Shown: positions 22,986-26,705 of the stretch, one piece after another
How positions within the stretch are numbered: position 1 is the stretch's first letter
Layout: each line of letters opens with the position of its first letter
Source of the DNA: a virus
Length of the DNA stretch: 27,289 nucleotides
IMG/VR virus record: IMGVR_UViG_3300020438_000220
Span: 1 to 27,289 of that record
Direction: 5' to 3' (one strand)
Program-made: the position numbers and the translations under genes
The notes under the pieces: generated by a model
Seen by the model: only the letters and a program-made list of their open reading frames with translations
Told to the model about the DNA's origin: nothing
Database searches by the model: none

Positions 22986-23019
22986 ATATATATAGAAGTT
23001 AATCAAGTTAGGAGAGTTT

Positions 23020-23124
23020 ATGTTTAATGTATCAGATGAGTTTATGATGTTCGTGGTCGTTCCGGCCTTAATGCTACCAGTCGGCTGGGTTGTCTCAAAA
23101 ATATTAAAAACTTTCGATAATTAG
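23020..23124 (+). CDS. Small membrane protein, 34 aa
   Basis: MFNVSDEFMMFVVVPALMLP, then VGWVVSKILKTFDN. One hydrophobic helix (residues 8-27) followed by a short basic amphipathic end, the usual orientation being N-out. AGGAGA lies 5-6 nt before the ATG. It has its own palindrome-type promoter, so it is produced under separate control from its neighbours. Function unknown; holin-like or host-membrane-modifying roles are possible but unsupported. Confidence 0.65.
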   Translation: MFNVSDEFMMFVVVPALMLPVGWVVSKILKTFDN

Positions 23125-23136
23125 TTAAGATACCCC

Positions 23137-23165
23137 TTGACAAATGCCGATAATTATGGTATAAT
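23137..23165 (+). promoter_or_regulatory. Early promoter TTGACA-N17-TATAAT
   Basis: Perfect hexamers, ATACCCC upstream, GCCGATAATTATGG in the spacer, and AGAAGTTAACACAACACAAGG leader: the best single representative of the family. Confidence 0.92.
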
Positions 23166-23203
23166 GGTATTATAAGAAGTTAACACAACACAAGGTTATA
23201 AAG

Positions 23204-23404
23204 ATGTACAGAATCAGAAGAACAAAAGAAACCGCAACCGGCAAACGCTTTTTGGTTGAAAGCTCACGCGGCAAAACCATCATTTGCAGTAGTGTAAGCG
23301 ATGACCGCCGATGCATCAGCAATCCAGAGTGCGAAGGGCAACAATCCTACGTCGTAAAGAAGTGGGAAAAACTTTCCGGAAAACAGAATTTTGTTTGGGA
23401 GTAG
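23204..23404 (+). CDS. Early basic hypothetical protein, 66 aa
   Basis: Not recognised. 66 residues, basic, predicted beta: MYRIRRTKETATGKRFLVES, then SSRGKTIICSSVSDDRRC, with Cys-containing ISNPECEGQ and an end KKWEKLSGKQNFVWE. Small strand-rich basic phage proteins frequently bind nucleic acid, but no motif proves this. AAGG lies about 9 nt before the ATG. Its TAG stop shares its G with the first base of the next palindrome operator (23404). Confidence 0.72.
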   Translation: MYRIRRTKETATGKRFLVESSRGKTIICSSVSDDRRCISNPECEGQQSYVVKKWEKLSGKQNFVWE

Positions 23405-23436
23405 TGACCTAACGTGTCACCACCCTATGCTATAAT
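23404..23436 (+). promoter_or_regulatory. Palindrome-type promoter, copy 4 (operator 23404-23420)
   Basis: A perfect GTGACCTAACGTGTCAC, 10 bp, TATAAT. It overlaps the stop codon of the preceding gene by one base and drives the 85-aa gene. Confidence 0.8.
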
Positions 23437-23474
23437 ATAGATATAAGAAATTAACACAACACAAAGGAAAAATT

Positions 23475-23732
23475 ATGAGAATTTCAGATTTAGAGTTTAC
23501 TACCGAGATGCGACAGAATTCATGGCGTGGCCATAGTGTCGAGACCAAAACGGATTCGCTCCGTATGGTTGCCAATGAGCGACACGCTCAACAGTACATC
23601 GACCAGTTTGGTGATGTCGAGATTGTATTGGATGAAAAATACAATACTTGGAAGGTTCCCGTTTTCGCTGAACAGCGTAAAGAATACTGTGACCTAAAAC
23701 AGGCACACTGTGAACGTTGGGGTTCTGAATAG
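23475..23732 (+). CDS. Early hypothetical protein, 85 aa
   Basis: Not recognised. 85 residues, mixed charge: MRISDLEFTTEMRQNSWRGH, a helical stretch with LRMVANERHAQQYIDQFGDV, a strand VEIVLDEKYNTWKVPVF, and a helix EQRKEYCDLKQAHCERWGSE. AAAGG sits 7 nt upstream of the ATG, in an AGAAATTAACACAACACAAAGG leader. It is the only gene on its transcript before three 29-bp repeats. Confidence 0.72.
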   Translation: MRISDLEFTTEMRQNSWRGHSVETKTDSLRMVANERHAQQYIDQFGDVEIVLDEKYNTWKVPVFAEQRKEYCDLKQAHCERWGSE

Positions 23733-23740
23733 AATCGCCC

Positions 23741-23829
23741 GCTGAAGCTTAACAGCATAACAATAGCACGAGAAGCTGAACTGCGTTAACAACAGCACCT
23801 GAAGCCTAACAGGTAAACAATGGCGGGAC
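23741..23829 (+). repeat. Three degenerate 29-bp tandem repeats
   Basis: Units at 23741-23769, 23770-23798 and 23799-about 23829 share GAAGC-TAACAG-TAACAA-GC features in register. Each has a short internal inverted repeat (for example CCTG/CAGG in the third). They fill the gap between the 85-aa gene and the next promoter. Confidence 0.6.
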
Positions 23830-23834
23830 ACCCC

Positions 23835-23863
23835 TTGACAGACGTTGCCGGTTATGGTAAAAT
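23835..23863 (+). promoter_or_regulatory. Early promoter TTGACA-N17-TAAAAT
   Basis: ACACCCCTTGACA upstream half matches the family; the spacer has the GCCGGTTATGG variant. Leader: TACAAAACACAACACAAAGA. Confidence 0.85.
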
Positions 23864-23900
23864 TAGAGTATACAAAACACAACACAAAGAAAGATTGATT

Positions 23901-24308
23901 ATGAAAACCGTTGAAGAAATGTTAAAAGAATTAGAAGTTGCCGTTCAGGAAATGATCGTCGTTCCGAATAGCTGGTTGCCTGAAGGGTTCCACAATGAAC
24001 GTGATGGCGGTCGCTCGCTTGCTGAACTCAACGCAATGTGCGAAGATATTGCAGACGGTGAAACTGAACACCAAAAGATCAAGTCGATCAAAGCCCGCAA
24101 CATTGAGAAACTGCGAAAGCAAGTTGAAGAAAAATCTATCTTCAACACTCACAAAGGTGGCACAGACTTCGTTGACCTGTCCGGCGAATTAGATTACAGT
24201 GATAACGAAGCCGATGAAATTCAGCTTCACAAAAATATGGCCGCGTTGGTTGGCGGTATGGTAAACGGTGGATTGATTGACGCTGACGACTTGGAGGAAG
24301 AAGTATGA
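23901..24308 (+). CDS. Early hypothetical protein, 135 aa
   Basis: Not recognised. 135 residues from ATG 23901 (MKTVEEMLKELEVAVQEM), the largest complete protein of the early block. Two helical, charged halves: residues 1-75 with MCEDIADGETEHQKIKSIKA, then RNIEKLRKQVEEKS, and an acidic C-terminus with LDYSDNEADEIQLHKNMAAL and DADDLEEEV. An upstream ATG at 23820 would place the start before the promoter and is rejected. AAAGAAAG lies 8-9 nt before the chosen start. It overlaps the next gene by 4 bp. Confidence 0.72.
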   Translation: MKTVEEMLKELEVAVQEMIVVPNSWLPEGFHNERDGGRSLAELNAMCEDIADGETEHQKIKSIKARNIEKLRKQVEEKSIFNTHKGGTDFVDLSGELDYSDNEADEIQLHKNMAALVGGMVNGGLIDADDLEEEV

Positions 24309-24589
24309 ACAACGGAAACATGCCTTACGGTTTAGGTTATATGATTGTAACCCTTTGCAGGATCTTAAAACCTCAAGAAGAATGGGAAGGTAATTCAGCC
24401 GGTGCGATTAGCTCCATGAAAGTTGCAGTTCCTCACGAAGTGATGGAAGAAACCGCTGCAAGTGGCGATCTTGAGTTGCTTGACTTGTGGGTGGAAGATG
24501 AGTTTGGTTTCCCGTGGTTGCTCGCACACGGTGAGAACATGCAATTTATGAGCGAACAAAGTTACAAGGAGTGGTGCAATGAAGTATGA
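24305..24589 (+). CDS. Early hypothetical protein, 94 aa
   Basis: Not recognised. 94 residues, acidic and helical-strand mixed: LGYMIVTLCRILKPQEEW, VPHEVMEETAASGDLELLDL, WVEDEFGFPWLLAHGENMQF, ending SYKEWCNEV. The first stretch is too polar for a true membrane helix. It starts at ATG 24305 in an ATGA overlap with the 135-aa gene, preceded by GGAGGAAG. The next gene begins 11 bp before its stop. Confidence 0.72.
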   Translation: MNNGNMPYGLGYMIVTLCRILKPQEEWEGNSAGAISSMKVAVPHEVMEETAASGDLELLDLWVEDEFGFPWLLAHGENMQFMSEQSYKEWCNEV

Positions 24590-24668
24590 AGAAAGTCAAC
24601 AGGGTGCATTAATGTTTTGTGTTCTATCGTTTATTGTTGGTTGCGTAGTTGTGGGGTTTTTGTTTTGA
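24579..24668 (+). CDS. Mini membrane protein, 29 aa
   Basis: MKYEESQQGALMFCVLSFIV, then GCVVVGFLF. Charged N-terminal tail, then a hydrophobic stretch of about 19 residues reaching the C-terminus, so a tail-anchored single-pass protein is likely. AAGGAG lies 6 nt before the ATG. It overlaps the 94-aa gene's end by 11 bp. Function unknown. Confidence 0.68.
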   Translation: MKYEESQQGALMFCVLSFIVGCVVVGFLF

Positions 24669-24670
24669 GA

Positions 24671-24832
24671 ATGAGAAGAGTACACGCCAACGAGCTGGCA
24701 CGCTATTACCAACGATTAGAAAATATTGAAAAGAGGAAACAGGAAAATGAAAGAAACGCTAAAATCAGTTTTATGGTTCGGGTTGTCCGCCGGTTGGGTT
24801 TGTTTCGCAATTATAATAATGGCCGCGTATAA
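24671..24832 (+). CDS. Hypothetical basic protein, 53 aa
   Basis: Not recognised. MRRVHANELARYYQRLENIE onward, strongly basic, helical (EKRKQENERNAKI), then SFMVRVVRRLGLFRNYNNGRV. It starts two bases after the previous stop without a clear ribosome site, so coupling would be needed. Its 3' half overlaps, in another frame, a 29-codon ORF encoding a better-looking membrane peptide with its own site. One of the two may be spurious; the N-terminal part before the overlap looks more protein-like. Confidence 0.5.
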   Translation: MRRVHANELARYYQRLENIEKRKQENERNAKISFMVRVVRRLGLFRNYNNGRV

Positions 24833-24836
24833 ATAG
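24747..24836 (+). CDS. Mini membrane protein, 29 aa (overlaps the previous ORF)
   Basis: MKETLKSVLWFGLSAGWVCF, then AIIIMAAYK: one uninterrupted membrane helix with Lys at both ends. CAGGAAA lies just before the ATG, a fair ribosome site. It overlaps the 53-aa ORF in the +1 frame. The hydrophobic pattern resembles the other four mini membrane genes in this block, which argues that it is real. Confidence 0.55.
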   Translation: MKETLKSVLWFGLSAGWVCFAIIIMAAYK

Positions 24837-24871
24837 GGGTTGACAAAATCTGGCGGGGCTGCCCCGCGAGC

Positions 24872-24900
24872 CGTAAGTCCTTTAGTAGCAACGACTTACG
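24872..24900 (+). repeat. Intergenic hairpin element, copy 4
   Basis: CGTAAGTC (24872-24879) pairs perfectly with GACTTACG (24893-24900): both wobble pairs of other copies are Watson-Crick here. A GCGGGG/CCCCGC hairpin with a 3-nt loop (24853-24867) containing GGGGCTGCC precedes it. It lies 36 bp past a gene end. Confidence 0.85.
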
Positions 24901-24939
24901 ACAATTTAGAAAAAAAACAAAAAAACATTAAAGAACCCC

Positions 24940-24967
24940 TTGACATCTGGTCGATATATATTATAAT
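24940..24967 (+). promoter_or_regulatory. Early promoter TTGACA-N16-TATAAT
   Basis: Perfect hexamers, AAAGAACCCC upstream, GTCGATA spacer variant. The transcript enters about 250 bp with no convincing gene. Confidence 0.9.
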
Positions 24968-24973
24968 GGAAGA

Positions 24974-25215
24974 GTAAGAGAGACAACATCACAACCCCGT
25001 TAAGGCCTTTGTAGCCATTACGTAAGGACAGAATCGGTAAGACGGTTCAGGGGTGCATCGAGGCGTAAGTCAAATCCGGTTCCTTTGTGAACTTAAAAAT
25101 GGACGCAGCAGACTACGGTGCAGATGGAATGGCCTGCCATCGTGGTGTCTGTCTTATCTTAACAAGGCGAATGGGGTGTTATGGGTACAGCCAGCGAGTT
25201 AGTAAAAAATCCAAA
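24974..25215 (+). ncRNA. Candidate structured RNA behind an early promoter
   Basis: The 301 bp between this promoter and the next gene start hold no ORF with a ribosome site. Clear stems on the plus strand: GAATCG 25031-25036 with CGGTTC 25043-25048 (one U-G pair, 6-nt loop); GTTC/GAAC at 25079-25092; GCAGAC 25108-25113 with GTCTGT 25147-25152 (one G-U), enclosing GATGG/CCATC at 25123-25141. ACCCC at the 5' end can pair with GGGGT near 25050. The wobble pairs favour plus-strand folding. Length about 240 nt. A 41-codon ORF at 25099-25224 lacks a ribosome site and looks random. No known RNA class is recognised; 3' end uncertain. Confidence 0.4.
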
Positions 25216-25234
25216 ATAAATTAAAGTTACCCCC

Positions 25235-25262
25235 TTGACAATGACGATAATAATAGTATAAT
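25235..25262 (+). promoter_or_regulatory. Early promoter TTGACA-N16-TATAAT
   Basis: Perfect hexamers, ACCCCC upstream, GACGATA spacer variant. The predicted start coincides with the ATG of the 49-aa gene. Confidence 0.9.
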
Positions 25263-25268
25263 GATAGT

Positions 25269-25418
25269 ATGAGAAACAACAAGACAATAACCCTGAAGAT
25301 CAAAGTTGGAAAGGTCGCAGTCGGCCATCAGGCTAACAGTCATCAGGTTCATGATAGCCGCCCGAAGCGGCAACGAACACGCCAAGCACAGCGTAGTGCA
25401 TGGCAACGCAACGAGTAA
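25269..25418 (+). CDS. Early basic protein, 49 aa, probably leaderless
   Basis: Not recognised. MRNNKTITLKIKVGKVAVGH, then QANSHQVHDSRPKRQRTRQA, QRSAWQRNE: a short strand followed by a very basic Arg/Lys-rich C-terminus, suited to binding nucleic acid. The ATG lies exactly 7 nt after the -10 box and there is no Shine-Dalgarno, so a leaderless mRNA is implied. A hairpin GCCGC-CCGAA-GCGGC lies within the gene. If the ORF is not translated, this stretch could be another untranslated RNA or leader for the 50-aa gene. Confidence 0.6.
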   Translation: MRNNKTITLKIKVGKVAVGHQANSHQVHDSRPKRQRTRQAQRSAWQRNE

Positions 25419-25437
25419 CATTGAAAGGTAAAAAGTT

Positions 25438-25590
25438 ATGTCTATCAAATTCACCAAAGACAAAGAGACTAAAACCAAGGTTCGCTATGCAGCAACCGGC
25501 GAAGTATCAGGGTCGATCTACATCGACAAAGATTCAGAGCTTGCAAAAGAATCTGAAATTATTCTGGAAATTTCTCAAGTTACCGCTTGA
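25438..25590 (+). CDS. Early hypothetical protein, 50 aa
   Basis: Not recognised. MSIKFTKDKETKTKVRYAAT, then GEVSGSIYIDKDSELAKESE, IILEISQVTA: a small all-beta protein with alternating Lys/Glu, looking like three or four antiparallel strands. AAAGG lies 8-9 nt before the ATG. The TGA stop is inside the TTGACA of the next promoter (25587-25592), so the end of this gene and the -35 box cannot vary independently. Confidence 0.75.
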   Translation: MSIKFTKDKETKTKVRYAATGEVSGSIYIDKDSELAKESEIILEISQVTA

Positions 25591-25614
25591 CAATGCCGAT
25601 AATTATAGTATAAT
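25587..25614 (+). promoter_or_regulatory. Early promoter TTGACA-N16-TATAAT
   Basis: Perfect hexamers with GCCGATAATTATAG spacer. The -35 box contains the stop codon of the preceding gene. Leader: GTAACATCACAACAC. Confidence 0.9.
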
Positions 25615-25651
25615 GAAAGAGTAACATCACAACACTTTTAGGAGGAATCTA

Positions 25652-25888
25652 ATGGAGATTCATAAGAAGATTGTAGTCGGTCAGATTGACCACACTTACC
25701 TGTCGAGCTGGAAGTCAGACAACGAAGTAGAACTTCACAAAGGCAATGACATTGTCATGTTCACAATGACTGAGGAAGTCATGACACAGCTTCACAAGAA
25801 GCTAGGTGACAAGCTGACAAAGATTGCCGCCGAACGTCTTGAACAAGCTAGAGAACTCGCACAGGAGGAGTCATCAGAAGATGAGTAG
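25652..25888 (+). CDS. Early hypothetical protein, 78 aa
   Basis: Not recognised. 78 residues: MEIHKKIVVGQIDHTYLSSW, then beta strands (VELHKGNDIVMFTMTEEVM) and a C-terminal helix rich in Lys/Glu (LHKKLGDKLTKIAAERLEQA, then ELAQEESSEDE). A strong ribosome site, TTAGGAGGAATCTA, precedes the ATG. It is the first of three overlapping genes and shares its last 8 bp with the next one. Confidence 0.77.
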   Translation: MEIHKKIVVGQIDHTYLSSWKSDNEVELHKGNDIVMFTMTEEVMTQLHKKLGDKLTKIAAERLEQARELAQEESSEDE

Positions 25889-26054
25889 TAGTCAAAAACC
25901 TATTGTCGCTGTAGGTACAGTATTAGCGGCTGGCACGGTCAAAGCCATTAACAATGACCACGTTTTGTTAGACACTCAAGAGGGTGTCAAGAGTTTCAGT
26001 TTTCCACAAGTAGAAAGGTTCATCCATGAACAACGATCTTTATCTCAAGCGTAA
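25881..26054 (+). CDS. Early SH3-like hypothetical protein, 57 aa
   Basis: 57 residues from ATG 25881 (MSSSQKPIVAVGTVLAAGTV), with AGGAGGAG starting about 18 nt upstream, inside the previous gene. All-beta: VGTVLAAGTVKAINNDHVLL, DTQEGVKSFSFPQVERF, like a small SH3-type barrel. The GVKSFSFPQV block resembles LHKSFSLSKCV in the next gene, so the two may be divergent paralogues. An upstream ATG at 25824 is rejected because it would lie deep inside the 78-aa gene. Function unknown. Confidence 0.7.
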   Translation: MSSSQKPIVAVGTVLAAGTVKAINNDHVLLDTQEGVKSFSFPQVERFIHEQRSLSQA

Positions 26055-26229
26055 CGAACGCAAAGTTTCTTTCCTGTATCCTAAAAACGGGAATCGTAAC
26101 ATCCTTCGCACCGTCAACGGTGTCAAGGTAAAAAGTTTCACCGGCCCGAACGGGCGCGGAATTACCGTCCGAGAGGACACCGGCTTGCACAAGTCGTTTT
26201 CACTATCAAAGTGCGTGGCGTCACTATAA
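26026..26229 (+). CDS. Early SH3-like hypothetical protein, 67 aa
   Basis: 67 residues: MNNDLYLKRNERKVSFLYPK, then NILRTVNGVKVKSFTGPNGRG, ITVREDTGLHKSFSLSKCVA. All-beta and basic. The FLYPKNGNRNILR...GVKVKSFTGPNGRGITV core resembles small phage proteins with a WYL/SH3-like barrel end, but no family is certain. It overlaps its neighbour by 29 bp in another frame, with AAAGG 8-9 nt upstream. It is the last gene of the unit; a strong terminator follows at 26254-26288. Confidence 0.72.
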   Translation: MNNDLYLKRNERKVSFLYPKNGNRNILRTVNGVKVKSFTGPNGRGITVREDTGLHKSFSLSKCVASL

Positions 26230-26253
26230 TCACGCCGCCTTTCGTGTTGTGGG

Positions 26254-26288
26254 GAGAATGCCACCCTTCGGGGTGGCTTCTCTTTTTT
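26254..26288 (+). terminator. Strong Rho-independent terminator
   Basis: GAGAA-T-GCCACCC pairs with GGGTGGC-TTCTC around a TTCG tetraloop (26267-26270), then TTTTTT at 26283-26288. It ends the unit that starts at 25587. Confidence 0.92.
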
Positions 26289-26293
26289 CTCTA

Positions 26294-26335
26294 AAATCGC
26301 CTAAGTCCTTTAATCATAAGGGTTTACGACGATTT
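26294..26335 (+). repeat. Intergenic hairpin element, copy 5
   Basis: AAATCG (26294-26299) pairs with CGATTT (26330-26335), enclosing CCTAAGTCCTT and AAGGGTTTACG over a TAATCAT loop. Here the GGCTGCC motif lies after the hairpin (26337-26343). It begins 6 bp past the terminator. Confidence 0.85.
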
Positions 26336-26350
26336 TGGCTGCCCGCCGCC

Positions 26351-26383
26351 GTGACACGTTTGGTCACTCAATCGGCATAAAAT
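26351..26383 (+). promoter_or_regulatory. Palindrome-type promoter, copy 5, inverted operator (26351-26367)
   Basis: GTGACACGTTTGGTCAC is the reverse complement of the operator with one mismatch. It lies exactly 10 bp before TAAAAT (26378-26383), as in the other copies. A normal TTGACA promoter follows 38 bp later. Confidence 0.55.
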
Positions 26384-26420
26384 AAAAATAAAATATTACC
26401 ACAAAATACTAAAGTTCCCC

Positions 26421-26448
26421 TTGACAAATAGCCGATATAATATATAAT
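26421..26448 (+). promoter_or_regulatory. Early promoter TTGACA-N16-TATAAT
   Basis: Perfect hexamers, AAAGTTCCCC upstream, GCCGATA in the spacer. It transcribes the tRNA-like candidate RNA. Confidence 0.9.
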
Positions 26449-26454
26449 GGAAGT

Positions 26455-26607
26455 GTTCGGGAAGTGGTCTTGCAAGATGAGACACTGACGAAGAATGTTA
26501 ACTGAACGGCCTGATGGACGCATTAGGAGGGAAGTTACTGGGCAGCTCAAGCCTATTCTAGTTCGGTGCTTGCAAGTGTAGGGTTCGACTCCCTACCCCG
26601 TCCGCCA
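26455..26607 (+). ncRNA. Candidate RNA with a tRNA-like 3' end (T-arm and CCA)
   Basis: A consensus promoter transcribes about 150 nt that ends in a canonical T-arm: TAGGG-TTCGACT-CCCTA (26579-26595), then CCCCGTCC, G and CCA (26605-26607). This is the eight-base acceptor spacing of selenocysteine tRNA rather than the usual seven. Upstream stems: TAACT 26499-26503 with AGTTA 26533-26537, enclosing CCTGAT/ATTAGG (26510-26527, one G-U), and TGGGC/GCCTA (26539-26555, 7-nt loop, one G-U). The loop GGACG (26516-26520) can pair with CGTCC (26599-26603) of the acceptor. There is no canonical D-arm or anticodon arm. A 28-codon ORF (26495-26581) lacks a good ribosome site. It may be a tRNA mimic, a very divergent tRNA or a tRNA relic. 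Confidence 0.5.
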
Positions 26608-26641
26608 TACAAATAAACGGAAATAAATTAAAGATTACCTC

Positions 26642-26669
26642 TTGACATTCCGATAATATATAGTATAAT
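26642..26669 (+). promoter_or_regulatory. Early promoter TTGACA-N16-TATAAT
   Basis: Perfect hexamers with TCCGATA spacer variant. Leader GCAACACACAACACAAGG leads into the GP88-type gene. Confidence 0.9.
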
Positions 26670-26705
26670 AGCACTGTAAGCAACACACAACACAAGGACA
26701 CAAGC

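Noticed and set aside
23741-23829. CRISPR array
   Set aside because: Three adjoining degenerate repeats with no unique spacers between them.
23820-23900. Upstream ATG 23820 for the 135-aa gene
   Set aside because: It precedes the promoter at 23835-23863, so it cannot be on that transcript; ATG 23901 follows the usual leader.
25099-25224. 41-codon ORF inside the 24974-25215 candidate RNA
   Set aside because: No Shine-Dalgarno, unusual composition (Cys, Arg, Trp-poor in pattern) and it overlaps clear stems.
25824-25880. Upstream ATG 25824 for the 57-aa gene
   Set aside because: It would overlap 65 bp of the preceding gene and lacks a ribosome site; ATG 25881 has AGGAGG upstream.
26495-26581. 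28-codon ORF inside the tRNA-like RNA
   Set aside because: Only a weak purine stretch precedes the ATG, and its end overlaps the T-arm, which is a stronger explanation of the sequence.
26516-26607. An ordinary tRNA gene
   Set aside because: T-arm and CCA are perfect, but only 5 of 8 acceptor pairs form, there is no D-arm, and the 7-nt loop AGCTCAA lacks the U at position 33.
26579-26607. Phage attachment site based on a tRNA 3' end
   Set aside because: No integrase is present in the window, and the segment sits behind its own promoter; it cannot be excluded without the whole genome.
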